DNA of 64,000 bases from Cryobacterium breve (GCF_027594785.1 NZ_CP075584.1:2232001-2296000); one strand, 5' to 3'; shown: positions 28,368 through 38,469, numbered from the stretch's first letter. A program made the numbers and translations. The notes: generated from the letters alone by a model not told the origin.

Positions 28368-29558
28368 TCAGGACGCAGGCAGCGTGGTCGCCGGCTCGCT
28401 CGGTACGCCAGCGGATGCCCCCGGCCCGGTCTCCGCCGGAGCTCCGGCCGTGACCTCGTGCACGAAGGCGACGAGGCGGGTGAGCACCGTCGGGTCGGTC
28501 AACGGCGGGACGCCGTGGCCGAGGTTGAGCACGTGGGCCGGAGCGGTGCGCCCGCGCTCGAGCACGTCGAGGACGTGAGCCTCGAGAACGGGCCACGGCG
28601 CGGCGAGGAGCGCCGGGTCAAGGTTGCCCTGCAGGGGGACGTTGCCACCGAGGCGGCGGTTGGCCTCGTCGAGCGGTACCCGGTAGTCGACCCCGACGAC
28701 GTCCGCGCCGACGGCGTGCATCTCCTGGAGCAGTTCGCCGGTGCCGACGCCGAAGTGCACGACGGGGACGTGGCGGACCGGCGCGTCCGCGACCGGCGTC
28801 GTCTCCGCATAGGTGAGGTCGCGCACGTGGGCGATTGCCGCAGCGGATGCCGGGGCGACGAACCTGCTGTAGTCGGCGAGGGAGAGCGCACCGGCCCAGG
28901 AATCGAAGAGCTGGGCGGCGCTCGCGCCGGCGAGCACCTGGGCGCGCAGGAAACGGCCGGTCACCTCGGCCGTCCAGTCCATTAGTGAGGCCCAGGCGAC
29001 CGGATCGGCGTGCATCAGGGTGCGCGCGTGGATGTGGTCCTTGGACGGGCCGCCCTCGACGAGGTAGGCCGCAAGGGTGAACGGCGCCCCGGCGAACCCG
29101 ATCAGCGGGGTGCCGCCGAGTTGGGCGACCGTGCGGGAAACGGCCTTCCGGATCGGGTCGAGGGTGGTCTCGAGCACGGCGGGGTCGAGGGCGACGAGTT
29201 CCGCGACATCGCGGGCGGTGCGCACGGCCTTGCCGAGCACCGGTCCCATGCCCGCAACGATCTCGACGTCGACGCCGACGAGCTTGAGCGGGATCACGAT
29301 GTCGCTGAAGAGGATCCCCGCGTCCACCTGGTGCCGGAGCACAGGCTGGAGGGTGATCTCACTGGCCATCTCGGGGTCGAGGCACGCATCGAGCATCCGG
29401 GTCCCGACCCGCAGCGACCGGTACTCGGGAAGCGAGCGCCCGGCCTGGCGCATGAACCACACCGGGGTGATGTCCGGGCGGGTGCCCTGATATGCGCGGA
29501 TGAGGCGGGAATCGGCGGTGAGACCGGAGGCGAGGGGATGGTGCGCGTCGAGGTTCAT
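28368..29558 (-). CDS. hemE: uroporphyrinogen decarboxylase
   Basis: 396 residues, intact. The signature PVWFMRQAGRSLPEYR lies near residue 32, with FSDIVIPL and GFAGAPFTLAAYLVEGG further on. HFGVGTGELL and LNLGHGVPPLTDP complete the active site. It decarboxylates the four acetate groups of uroporphyrinogen III to coproporphyrinogen III. ATG 29558 leads the minus-strand heme run. The gap to divergent hemA is 83 bases, so both promoters share it. Confidence 0.95.
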   Translation of the reverse strand: MNLDAHHPLASGLTADSRLIRAYQGTRPDITPVWFMRQAGRSLPEYRSLRVGTRMLDACLDPEMASEITLQPVLRHQVDAGILFSDIVIPLKLVGVDVEIVAGMGPVLGKAVRTARDVAELVALDPAVLETTLDPIRKAVSRTVAQLGGTPLIGFAGAPFTLAAYLVEGGPSKDHIHARTLMHADPVAWASLMDWTAEVTGRFLRAQVLAGASAAQLFDSWAGALSLADYSRFVAPASAAAIAHVRDLTYAETTPVADAPVRHVPVVHFGVGTGELLQEMHAVGADVVGVDYRVPLDEANRRLGGNVPLQGNLDPALLAAPWPVLEAHVLDVLERGRTAPAHVLNLGHGVPPLTDPTVLTRLVAFVHEVTAGAPAETGPGASAGVPSEPATTLPAS

Positions 29559-29629
29559 TTGTCTCAATTCTGTCAAACTTTCAGGACTCCGATGCTTCCC
29601 GGAGATGATGCATGCCCAGATAGACAAAG

Positions 29630-29635
29630 TAGACT
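29630..29635 (+). promoter_or_regulatory. -10 element (TAGACT), leaderless promoter of hemA
   Basis: TAGACT, six bases, then the GTG at 29642. It sits in the 83-base divergent gap with hemE, which is AT-richer than its flanks. Confidence 0.5.
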
Positions 29636-29641
29636 CACCGA

Positions 29642-30994
29642 GTGCTGATCTGCCTGTCCGCGAACCACAAGAACTCGAGTTTCGACGTGCTCGAGAAGCT
29701 GTCTGTCGGTGCGCCCGGAACGGCGGGCGGAATCATCGAACGCCACCCCGACCTGTCTGGCGCGGTGATCGTGGCCACCTGCAACCGGTTCGAGGCCTAC
29801 CTCGACCTTGACGCGCCGGAAGGCGCCTCCCCCTCGACGCGGTGCAGGCCGCGATCGCCGGCGTCAGCGCGGGCACCGGTGTGACCGCGGAGGTCCTCCG
29901 CGAGACCCTCGACTTCGTGCACGGCAATGGCGTCGCCGAACACCTGTTCGCCGTGACGAGCGGACTCGAATCCGTCGTCGTCGGCGAGGGCGAGATCGCC
30001 GGCCAGGTGCGGCGGTCCCTCGAGCAGGCCCGCGAGCGCGGCACGACCACTCCCGAACTCGAGCGACTGTTCCAGCGCGCCTCGCAGACCTCCCGCGGCA
30101 TCAAGAACCGCACCGGAATCGGCGCGGCCGGGCGGTCACTCGTCCGCCTCGCCCTGCAGCTCGCCGAGACCCGCATCGTCGACTGGGCGACCACCCGCGT
30201 GCTGCTCGTCGGCACCGGCCGTTACGCCGGCGCCGCCCTCGCCGCGCTCCGCGACCTCGGCGTCACGGACGTGCGGGTCTACTCGCCCACCGGGCGCGCC
30301 GCCAAGTTCGCCGGCTCGCACGGCATCACCCCGGTCGCCGAGTCGGCATTCGCCGCCGAGGCCGATCGTGCCGACCTGGTCCTGACCTGCACGACCGTCG
30401 AACACCACGTGGTCACGGCCGCACTGCTTCGAGCGGGCGCGGCAGCAATGACGGATGTCGACGCCGGAGGAGAGTCGGCAGGCTCCGGCCGCCCGACGAC
30501 TCATCATCGACCTCGGCCTGCCGCGCAACGTCGCCCCCGACGTCATCGAGGTCCCCGGCGTCGAGCTGCTCGACCTCGAGACCATCCGCATCCACGCCCC
30601 GCTCGAAGAGCTCAATGCGACGAGTGAGGCCCGCCTGCTCGTCGACCGCGCCGCGCGCAAGTTCTCGGCGGTCGCGGAAGAGCAGAGCCTCACGCCGGCG
30701 GTCGTCGCGTTGCGCGGCCACGTCTTCGACCTGCTCGATTCGGAGATCGAACGGGTACGCGCGCACGGCGACGACACCGAACAGACCGAGCGGGCGCTGC
30801 GGCACCTCGCGAGCGTTCTGCTGCACACGCCCATGGTGCGCTCTCGGGAACTCGCCAGGGCCGGCGAGCAGGCCGCGTTCACCGGCGGGCTGGACGCCCT
30901 CTTCGGAATCCAGGTCGAGTCCGGCGCCGGTTCTGCGGTCGTGTCCGCTGCTCCCCGGGATCCGTTCCCCGGATCGGCGCACCGGGCATCCTGA
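29642..30994 (+). CDS. hemA: glutamyl-tRNA reductase (two frameshifts)
   Basis: About 450 residues. The catalytic Cys is in [10 protein letters not shown] near residue 47. [17 protein letters not shown] and [11 protein letters not shown] are diagnostic, and [18 protein letters not shown] is the NADPH fold. It reduces Glu-tRNA to glutamate-1-semialdehyde, the first committed step of the C5 route that HemL completes. The frame breaks in a five-C run at 29829-29833 (six expected) and at 30479-30485, where CAGGCTC should be CAGCTC (giving [20 protein letters not shown]). The GTG start is leaderless. Confidence 0.93.
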
Positions 30995-31032
30995 GCCCTC
31001 GGGCCCGACAGCTCGGCATCTTTTCCGCGAAC

Positions 31033-31090
31033 GCGGGAGGTGCGCCGCTGCGCGGGTGGCGGACCACACGCGCAGCGGCGCAGAACCCGC
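31033..31090. terminator. long inverted repeat between convergent hemA and glyS
   Basis: Arms at 31033-31054 and 31069-31090 match at 19 of 22 positions, including a 14-base perfect inner stem TGCGCCGCTGCGCG. The loop is 14 bases. Its place between two gene ends fits a bidirectional terminator. Confidence 0.7.
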
Positions 31091-31097
31091 TCCCGGG

Positions 31098-32484
31098 TCA
31101 GGCTCCGCGGAGGCGCTCGGCGAGGTAGGCGTCGAGCTTGTCCAGGGGCACACGCTCCTGTTTCATCGTGTCGCGGTCGCGTACGGTGACAGCCTGGTCC
31201 TCGAGAGAGTCGAAGTCGACCGTGATGCAATACGGGGTGCCGATCTCGTCCTGGCGACGGTAGCGCCGCCCGATCGCACCGGCGTCGTCGAAGTCGACGT
31301 TCCACGACTCGCGCAAACGGGCGGCGAGGGAGCGCGCCATCGGCGAGAGCGCCTCGTTGCGGGAGAGCGGCAGCACGGCCGCCTTGATCGGCGCGAGACG
31401 CGGGTCGAGCTTGAGCACGGTGCGCTTGTCGACGCCGCCCTTCGCGTTCGGCACTTCCTCCTCGTGGTAGGCGTCGACGAGGAACGCCATCAACGACCGG
31501 GTCAGCCCGGCAGCGGGCTCGATCACGTAGGGCACCCAACGCTCGTTCTTCGTCTGGTCGAAGTAGGAGAGATCCTTGCCGGATGCCGCCGCGTGCGTCT
31601 TGAGGTCGAAGTCCGTGCGGTTCGCCACGCCTTCGAGCTCGCCGAACTCGCTCCCGCTGAATCCGAAGCGGTACTCGATGTCGACGGTGCGCTTGGAGTA
31701 GTGCGAGAGCTTCTCCGCGGGGTGCTCGAAGAAGCGCAGGTTCTCCGGTTCGATGCCGAGGCCGGTGTACCAGCTCATCCGCTGCTCGAGCCAGTACTCG
31801 TGCCAGGTCTCGTCTGTGCCGGGCTCGACGAAGAATTCCATCTCCATCTGCTCGAACTCGCGGGTGCGGAAGATGAAGTTGCCCGGTGTGATCTCGTTGC
31901 GGAAGCTCTTGCCGATCTGGCCGATGCCGAACGGAGGCTTCATCCGGGCGGCCTGGAGCACATTGGCGAAGTTCACGAAGATGCCCTGCGCGGTCTCCGG
32001 ACGCAGGTAGTGCATGCCCGCCTCGTCGTCGACGGGGCCGAGGTAGGTCTTGAGCAGGCCGGAGAAGGCGCGAGGCTCGGTCCAGATGTGCCGGTTGCCG
32101 CAGTTCGGGCAGGGGATGCCGTCGAGGCCGCCCTCGGCGGGGCGCCCCTTCTTCTCCTCGAACTCCTCCTCGAGGTGGTCGGCGCGGAAACGCTTGTGGC
32201 AGGCTCGTGCACTCGACGAGCGGGTCGCTGAAGACCTCGACGTGACCGGATGCCTCCCACACCTTCCTCGGCAGGATCACCGAGGAGTCGAGGCCGACCA
32301 CGTCGTCGCGGCTCGTGACCATGAAGCGCCACCACTGCTTCTTGATGTTCTCCTTGAGCTCGACGCCGAGCGGCCCGTAGTCCCACGCGGACCGGGATCC
32401 GCCGTAGATTTCACCCGCCTGGAAGACGAAGCCGCGGTGGCGGGCGAGGGCGATGACGGAATCGAGGCGGGAGGGTGCGGCCAC
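31098..32484 (-). CDS. glyS: glycyl-tRNA synthetase, dimeric type (one frameshift)
   Basis: About 461 residues, class-II synthetase of the alpha2 type. The N-terminus has RRHRGFVFQ-like [16 protein letters not shown] and AWDYGPLG; motif 2 is [25 protein letters not shown]; motif 3 lies in [18 protein letters not shown]. It charges tRNA-Gly. The frame breaks at 32200-32206 where GAGCCTG should be GAGCTG on the coding strand, giving [15 protein letters not shown] with the zinc-type Cys pair. GTG at 32484 is the start. A TAAAAT -10-like box lies about 60 bases upstream. Confidence 0.94.
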
Positions 32485-32693
32485 GGTGGCTCCAATGGTC
32501 GAGGGTGGATGTGGGGCGGCGCTGCCGGAAAATCCCGGTCAGGCGTACCCATTTTAGGCTCTTGCCCCGCTGCGCCCTTCAGGCTGTTAGCCTTGCTAAG
32601 GAATCATCACGAATTCAGCTGACACACAGCCTGGATCCAGCACGAATGTGAAGCGAAACTCAGCACCATCTGCACCACCTCAAAGGAGAGATC

Positions 32694-35003
32694 ATGGGCA
32701 CCAGGCCCCGCACACCGCACGACGCTTTCACGGGGGCTGGTCCGCTCGATCGTGATCCGTCCCTGCTGCCGGTAGCACTCGACCAGACAGAGCACGACGC
32801 CGAGGAACGGCGTTGGACACCGGCCAAGATCGCGCTCTGGGCCGGCATCTCCCTCCTCGGCGGACTCAGCTGGGTCATGCTCGCGGTCGTCCGCGGCGAG
32901 ACCGTCAACGCCATCTGGTTCGTCTTCGCCGCGGTGTGCACCTACCTGATCGGCTACCGCTTCTACTCCAACTACATCCAGAAGCACCTGCTGAAGCCCG
33001 ACGACCGCCGAGCGACCCCCGCGGAGTACAAGGCGGACGGCAGGGACTTCGCGGCCACCGACCGCCGGGTGCTCTTCGGCCACCACTTCGCCGCGATCGC
33101 CGGGGCGGGCCCGCTCGTCGGCCCCGTGCTCGCCGCACAGATGGGTTACCTGCCCGGTACGATCTGGATCATCGTCGGCGTCGTTCTCGCAGGCGCGGTG
33201 CAGGACTACATCGTGCTGTTCTACTCGATGCGCCGCGGCGGCCGCTCCCTCGGCCAGATGGCTCGCGACGAACTCGGCAAGATCGGCGGCACCGCCGCCC
33301 TGATCGCCACGATGGCGATCATGGTCATCATCGTCGCCATCCTCGCCCTCGTCGTGGTCAACGCCCTCGCGGCAAGCCCGTGGGGCGTCTTCTCGGTGGG
33401 AATGACCATCCCGATCGCGCTCTTCATGGGCTGCTACCTGCGCTTCTTCCGGCCGGGCAAGGTCAGTGAGGTCTCGATCATCGGGTTCGTGCTGCTCCTG
33501 GCCGCGATCATCGGCGGCGGCGCCATCTCGAACACGGCCTGGGGAGCGGCGTTCTTCCACGTCGACCCGGTGCCGCTCGCGATCGGCATCATCATCTACG
33601 GCTTCGTCGCCGCGATCCTCCCGGTCTGGCTGCTGCTCGCCCCGCGCGACTACCTCTCGACCTTCATGAAGATCGGCACGATCGGGATGCTCGCCATCGC
33701 CGTCATCATCGTGCGCCCGGAAATCACGGTGCCGGCATTCAGCGAGTACACAAACGGCGGCGGGCCCGTCGTGAGCGGTGCGCTCTTCCCGTTCCTCTTT
33801 GTGACGATCGCCTGTGGCGCTCTCTCCGGCTTCCACGCCCTGATCGCCTCCGGTACCACCCCGAAGCTCATCGAGAAGGAACGCCAGACCCGGTTCATCG
33901 GCTACGGCGGAATGCTCATGGAGAGCTTCGTCGCGATCATGGCCCTCGTCGCCGCCGTCTCGATCGACCGCGGTATCTACTTCGCGATGAACTCCTCGGG
34001 CGCCATGACCGGAGGAACCGTCGAAGGCGCGGTCGCTTTCGTCAACAGCCTCGGGCTGACCGGGGTCAACCTCACGCCCGAGATGCTGACGGAGACCGCC
34101 AAGAATGTCGGCGAGACGTCGATCGTGTCGCGTTCCGGCGGTGCACCGACGCTCTCGGTCGGGCTCGCGCAGATCATGCAGCAGGTCGCCGGCGGAACCG
34201 GGATGATGGCCTTCTGGTACCACTTCGCGATCATGTTCGAAGCGCTGTTCATCCTCACCGCCGTCGACGCCGGCACCCGCGTGGCCCGGTTCATGCTTCA
34301 GGACAGCATCGGCAACTTCTTCCCGAAGTTCAAGAACACGTCCTGGCGCGCCGGGGCCTGGCTCACAACCGGCATCATGGTGCTCCTCTGGGGCGCCGTG
34401 CTGATCATGGGTGTCACGGACCCGCTCGGCGGGATCAACACGCTGTTCCCGCTGTTCGGCATCGCGAACCAGCTGCTCGCCGCGATCGCACTCGCGGTCT
34501 GCATGGCCATCGTCGCCAAGCAGGGCAAGTTCAAGTACATCTGGATCGTCGCCCTGCCGCTCGCGTTCGCCGCCGTCATCACGATCTACGCCTCGATGCT
34601 GAAGATCTTCTCAACCGTCCCGGCCGTCGGATACTTTGCCCAGAACAAGGCATTCTCCGATGCCCTTGCCGCGGGCAAGACGAAGTTCGGAACGGCGCCG
34701 AGTGTCGCGGCGATGGAGGCCGTCGTGCGCAACACGATGGTGCAGGGGCTCCTGTCTATCCTGTTCGTCGTCCTCGCGATCATTGTGATCGCCGCCTCGA
34801 TCGTGGCCACCTGGAAGTCCTGGAAGAGCCGCTCCTGGGGCACCAACGAGGACCCGGCGCTCCCGTCGCAGATGTTCGCGCCCTCCGGCTTCCTGCCGAC
34901 CCCGGCCGAAAAGGAACTGCAGGGTCGCTGGGAGGCGCAGGCAGCCCTCGACAAGAGCGCCAAAACGGCGAAATCCGCTGGCGCAGGCACTCCGGGCCGG
35001 TGA
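32694..35003 (+). CDS. cstA: carbon starvation protein A, peptide/pyruvate transporter
   Basis: 769 residues with about 16-18 membrane helices. The CstA blocks are clear: RRVLFGHHFAAIAGAGPLVGP, WIIVGVVLAGAVQDY, ACGALSGFHALIASGTTPK and FGIANQLLAAIAL. The family imports peptides or pyruvate when carbon is scarce. AAAGGAGAG lies eight bases before ATG 32694. The last four bases overlap the small YbdD gene (GTGA), the usual partner. The 209-base upstream gap contains a TTAG/CTAA partial palindrome near 32590-32602 but no convincing regulator site. Confidence 0.93.
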   Translation: MGTRPRTPHDAFTGAGPLDRDPSLLPVALDQTEHDAEERRWTPAKIALWAGISLLGGLSWVMLAVVRGETVNAIWFVFAAVCTYLIGYRFYSNYIQKHLLKPDDRRATPAEYKADGRDFAATDRRVLFGHHFAAIAGAGPLVGPVLAAQMGYLPGTIWIIVGVVLAGAVQDYIVLFYSMRRGGRSLGQMARDELGKIGGTAALIATMAIMVIIVAILALVVVNALAASPWGVFSVGMTIPIALFMGCYLRFFRPGKVSEVSIIGFVLLLAAIIGGGAISNTAWGAAFFHVDPVPLAIGIIIYGFVAAILPVWLLLAPRDYLSTFMKIGTIGMLAIAVIIVRPEITVPAFSEYTNGGGPVVSGALFPFLFVTIACGALSGFHALIASGTTPKLIEKERQTRFIGYGGMLMESFVAIMALVAAVSIDRGIYFAMNSSGAMTGGTVEGAVAFVNSLGLTGVNLTPEMLTETAKNVGETSIVSRSGGAPTLSVGLAQIMQQVAGGTGMMAFWYHFAIMFEALFILTAVDAGTRVARFMLQDSIGNFFPKFKNTSWRAGAWLTTGIMVLLWGAVLIMGVTDPLGGINTLFPLFGIANQLLAAIALAVCMAIVAKQGKFKYIWIVALPLAFAAVITIYASMLKIFSTVPAVGYFAQNKAFSDALAAGKTKFGTAPSVAAMEAVVRNTMVQGLLSILFVVLAIIVIAASIVATWKSWKSRSWGTNEDPALPSQMFAPSGFLPTPAEKELQGRWEAQAALDKSAKTAKSAGAGTPGR

Positions 35004-35290
35004 CAGAGGTGACGGCGCCGGTGACCCGCCGAGGGCAGCGGATACCCACGGCGCGCCGCGTCCCGGTCACTGCTGCCCTCTCGGGCATCCGTCGGGCTGC
35101 GCGGAGCGTGGCCTGGTACGTCAAAGGGGTGATGGGAGAGGATGCCTGGGACAAGTACGTGGCGCACCATGAGGCCGCGCATCGGGACGGCGATCCGGCC
35201 AGCCCCACCGAGCGGATGATGACCGAACGCGAGTTCTGGCGGGACCAGACCGACCGCCAGGACACCAACCCGCAGGGCCGGTGCTGCTGA
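35000..35290 (+). CDS. YbdD/YjiX-family small protein
   Basis: 96 residues. The core AWYVKGVMGEDAWDKYVAHHEAAHRDGDPASPTEREFWRD pattern is that of YbdD/YjiX (DUF466), a small soluble protein almost always encoded directly after cstA. It is thought to be needed for full transporter activity, but the mechanism is not established. The N-terminal 30 residues are basic and unlike the family. The GTG start overlaps the cstA stop, so translation is coupled. Confidence 0.88.
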   Translation: MTEVTAPVTRRGQRIPTARRVPVTAALSGIRRAARSVAWYVKGVMGEDAWDKYVAHHEAAHRDGDPASPTERMMTEREFWRDQTDRQDTNPQGRCC

Positions 35291-35305
35291 CCCGCTGCTG
35301 AGGCT

Positions 35306-35366
35306 CGCGAAAGCGGGTGAGTCGTCGTCATGACTGGGGCAAACCGACGGCTCACCCGCTTTCGCG
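35306..35366. terminator. long hairpin after ybdD
   Basis: CGCGAAAGCGGGTGAG... at 35306-35327 pairs with 35345-35366 at 21 of 22 positions, with a 17-base loop. It ends the cstA-ybdD unit. The arm length is unusual for a simple terminator and there is no T-tract. Confidence 0.7.
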
Positions 35367-35458
35367 CGCCCGGAACCGGCCGCTCGCACCTAATGTCCAG
35401 CTTGTCTTCTTAATGTCGGAAATGACGCAGTGGCAGGGTTTGAGGAGAGGGCGGTCGA

Positions 35459-36471
35459 ATGCACAACCGTTCCGACCCGCGGCGCCGCTGGATCGCGGCG
35501 GGCGCCGCCGGCCTGGTGTTCCTCGTTGCCGTCGTCGTCGTCACGGTCAACGTCTCGACAGGACTGGCGCAGACGGACCGGACCATCCCCTTGCTGTCCC
35601 TCCCCGACATCCCCGCACCGGCCGCGCCCACGACGGATGCATCGTCCCCCTCTCGGCGACCTGGCGCCCGCCGGCCGACCTGCCCGCCGGGGGCACCATC
35701 GGCAGCGTCCGGATCCCGGCGACCGCGTCGGGCTTCAGCGCTCGCGATGCCCAGGTCTACCTCCCGCCGGCCGCACTCGTCCCCGACGCCCCCGCCCTGC
35801 CGTTCGTGCTGATGATGATGGGTCAGCCGGGCGACCCCGACGCAGGCCCGATCGCAGCCGTGCTCGATGCCTTCGCCGCCGCCCACAACGGCCTCGCCCC
35901 GATCGTGCTCGTCGCCGACCAGCTGGGCGACCCGGACGTCGACTCCCTGTGCCTCGACACGGCGGAATACGGCCGGGTCGAGACGTACCTCGAACAGGAC
36001 GTTGTCGGCTGGGCGCGCGACAACCTGAACATTGAGGCCGGGCGCGACGCGTGGACGGTCGCGGGGTTCTCGAACGGCGGCCAGTGCGCCCTGTCGCTCG
36101 CGCTCCGATACCCGGAGGTCTGGGGCAGCGTGGTCGATGCCTCTGGCACCGTGTACGCCGGACTCGAGACCGAGCCCGAGGTCCTGGCTGACGTGTTCGG
36201 GGGTGACCAGGCGGCCTACGACGCCACCAAACCGGCCACGCTGCTGGGGAAGAGCCGCTACCCTGACACCATGGCCGTGTTCACGGTCGGCTCGGAGGAC
36301 TCGGTGATGGAACCGGGGCTGAAGGATCTGAGCCAAACGGCGAGGGCTGCGGGGGTAGCGGTGACGTACTACGAGGTGCCCGGAGAGGGCCATTCCCTTG
36401 AGGCGCTCGACGGCGGGCTCACCGAGGCATTCGGCGTGCTCGCGAGCCGACTCGGGCTCGGCCCCCAGTGA
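35459..36471 (+). CDS. secreted esterase of the Ag85/esterase-D-like fold (one frameshift)
   Basis: About 337 residues. The N-terminal helix (WIAAGAAGLVFLVAVVVVTV) is a signal peptide or anchor. The hydrolase domain has LPFVLMMMGQPGDPD and the nucleophile motif AGFSNGGQC (GxSxGG) near residue 200, ending with GEGHSLEAL where the His would sit. The layout fits secreted Ag85-like or PHB-depolymerase-like esterases. The frame breaks in a five-C run at 35646-35650 that should be six. GGAG precedes the ATG. The stop overlaps the next gene (GTGA), its paralogue. Confidence 0.75.
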
Positions 36472-37793
36472 ACTGGCTCGACCCGCTGCTGAAGCTCGAT
36501 ATCGCGAACCCGCCCGTCACGACCATCGCCTGGGTCCTGTCCCTGGGCGCGGTGATCTTCCTGCTCGCAAGGCGCCCGAGTCCGCGTTGGCTCATCACGG
36601 CGACCGTCGGCATCAGTGCAGGCCTCCTCATGTCCGCGCTGACCTGGTTCCTGACCGTTCGCGTGTTCAACCTGTTCGGGGTGGGCCTCGGGACCGTGAC
36701 CTATGTCTGGTTCGGTGCGGCTTGTGCCGCCTCAGGGCTCGCACTCGTGAACCTCTGGAAGACGAAACCACTGCGTCGGAGCCTGGCAGCGGCATCCGTC
36801 CTGCTGTTCGCAGCGACGGGTGCACTCGGCATCAACGCGAGTTTCGGACTCGACCGGACGCTCGGAGCTCTCCTCGGCATTAACACCCTCCCGCAGATCG
36901 CCCTCACACCGCCAGAAACGCCCTCGGCCGGTGGCCTCCGCCCCAATCCCGCGGCCCGGCCGCTCTGGCAGACCTGGACTCCTCCTGCCGATCTCCCGGC
37001 GACCGGGAGCACCGGCAGCCAGGTCATTCCCAATACCCTCTCCGGATTCACCTCACGCCCGGCTGGCATCTACCTGCCGCCGGCAGCGCTGGTACCGAAT
37101 GCCCCTGCCCTGCCGCTCGTGATCCTGCTGATGGGACAGCCAGGCAACCCCGACCCGGAGTACGTCGCCACGAGCCTCGACAAGGAGGCGGCCAGGCACG
37201 GCGGGCTCGCCCCGATCGTCGTTGTCGCCGACCAGCTGGGAGACCCGACGATCGATCCACTCTGCCTCGACTCAGCAAAATTCGGCAATGCCGAGACGTT
37301 CCTGACCCGGGATGTCGTCAACTGGGCGTCCGCCAACCTCAACGTCATCCAGGACCACCGATACTGGACGATCGCGGGATACTCGAACGGCGGCCAGTGC
37401 GCCATCTCCCTCGCTGCCAAACACCCGGATATCTGGTCGAACGTGCTCGATATCTCGGGCGAGGCCTTCCCCGGATCCGAAATCACGGCGCAATCGTTGA
37501 GCGACGTCTTCAACGGCAATCAGGCTGCCTATGATGCCGAGAAGCCCGTCACTCTGCTTTCCGCTCACCGGCTCCCCGGCGACTTCGCGATTTTCACCGT
37601 CGGCTCCCTCGACCCCGGAATCGCGGCCGGACAACGCACCGTTGCCGCGGCGGCCGAGAACGCCGGGATCACAACGATCTATCACGAGATTCCCAACGCG
37701 GACCATCTGGTCAGTGCCCTCGCGGGGGGCCTCGACTTCGGTTTCGATGCCCTCTTCCCTCGCCTCGGCCTGGCCGCTCCCCCGCACGCCTGA
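36468..37793 (+). CDS. membrane-anchored esterase, paralogue of the preceding gene
   Basis: 441 residues, intact. Four N-terminal membrane helices (about 15-130) carry an extracellular hydrolase domain closely similar to the upstream protein: LYLPPAALVPNAPALPL-like region, ADQLGDP, AGYSNGGQCAISLA with the catalytic Ser, and NADHLVSAL near the end. The pair looks like a tandem duplication in which one copy gained or lost the membrane module. Its start GTG overlaps the previous stop. Mycolyl-type transfer is not implied in a family without mycolates; the substrate is unknown. Confidence 0.75.
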   Translation: MNWLDPLLKLDIANPPVTTIAWVLSLGAVIFLLARRPSPRWLITATVGISAGLLMSALTWFLTVRVFNLFGVGLGTVTYVWFGAACAASGLALVNLWKTKPLRRSLAAASVLLFAATGALGINASFGLDRTLGALLGINTLPQIALTPPETPSAGGLRPNPAARPLWQTWTPPADLPATGSTGSQVIPNTLSGFTSRPAGIYLPPAALVPNAPALPLVILLMGQPGNPDPEYVATSLDKEAARHGGLAPIVVVADQLGDPTIDPLCLDSAKFGNAETFLTRDVVNWASANLNVIQDHRYWTIAGYSNGGQCAISLAAKHPDIWSNVLDISGEAFPGSEITAQSLSDVFNGNQAAYDAEKPVTLLSAHRLPGDFAIFTVGSLDPGIAAGQRTVAAAAENAGITTIYHEIPNADHLVSALAGGLDFGFDALFPRLGLAAPPHA

Positions 37794-37824
37794 CCGTTCC
37801 CGTGCCCGCGAGAGGGGACGCGGG

Positions 37825-37830
37825 TATGGT
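37825..37830 (+). promoter_or_regulatory. -10 element (TATGGT), leaderless promoter of ydeI-like gene
   Basis: TATGGT, six bases, then ATG at 37837. Confidence 0.5.
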
Positions 37831-37836
37831 CGTCGC

Positions 37837-38469
37837 ATGAGCGAACGGGACGCGGGCAGGGAACAGGTGCCGCGCGTCCACCCGGAGTCTGTCGAGGAGT
37901 GGCGGGCCTGGCTCGTCGACAACCACGCAGTGACGACCGCGGTCTGGCTTATCTTCTGGCGGAAGGCGTCCGGCCGGCCGATCCTCGCCTACGAGGACGC
38001 CGTGCTCGAGGCGCTCTCCGTCGGCTGGATCGACAGCAAGCCCGCCCGCCTCGACGAGCACCGGACGATGCTCTATTTCTCACCGCGGAAACGCGGCAGC
38101 GCCTGGGCGAGGCCGAACAAGCTGCGCATCGAACTGCTCAGACGCGAGGGGCGGATGCTGCCGGCCGGGGAGGCGGTCGTCGCGGCCGCAGAGGCGGACG
38201 GTTCCTGGACCCGACTCGACGACGTCGAGAACCTCACGGTTCCGATGGACCTCGGGGCCGCGCTCGACGGAATCGACGGCGCGCGCGCGCAGTGGGACGC
38301 GTTCCCGCCGTCTGCCCGCCGCGGCATCCTCGAATGGATCGTGCAGGCGAAGACGCCGGCGACCCGGCAGAAGCGTGTCGACGAGACCGCGCTGCTCGCC
38401 GGTCGGGGCGAACGCGCGAACCAGTGGAAGCCGAAACCCCCGCCCGACCCGGCGCCCGCGCCCCACTAG
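37837..38469 (+). CDS. YdeI/OmpD-associated family protein
   Basis: 210 residues, intact. The blocks RVHPESVEEWRAWLVDNHA, VWLIFWRKASGRP, YEDAVLEALSVGWIDSKPARLDE and YFSPRKRGSAWARPNK match the YdeI family, with the helical C-terminus SARRGILEWIVQAKTPATRQKRVDET that is typical. YdeI in Bacillus and Salmonella has been linked to peptide-antibiotic resistance, but the biochemical role is unclear. The convergent NCS1 permease ends 16 bases away. Confidence 0.85.
   Translation: MSERDAGREQVPRVHPESVEEWRAWLVDNHAVTTAVWLIFWRKASGRPILAYEDAVLEALSVGWIDSKPARLDEHRTMLYFSPRKRGSAWARPNKLRIELLRREGRMLPAGEAVVAAAEADGSWTRLDDVENLTVPMDLGAALDGIDGARAQWDAFPPSARRGILEWIVQAKTPATRQKRVDETALLAGRGERANQWKPKPPPDPAPAPH

Noticed and set aside
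32586-32604. IdeR/DtxR iron box upstream of cstA (TTAGCCTTGCTAAGG)
   Set aside because: Only the inner TTAG/CTAA half-sites match, and cstA is not a usual iron-regulated gene.
32607-34223. 538-codon antisense frame within cstA
   Set aside because: Asp/Glu/Arg/His-rich shadow of a membrane-protein gene; cstA is intact on the other strand.
36468-37793. Mycolyltransferase (Ag85) assignment for the esterases
   Set aside because: The fold is similar, but the window shows no sign of mycolic-acid metabolism and the lineage suggested does not make mycolates.
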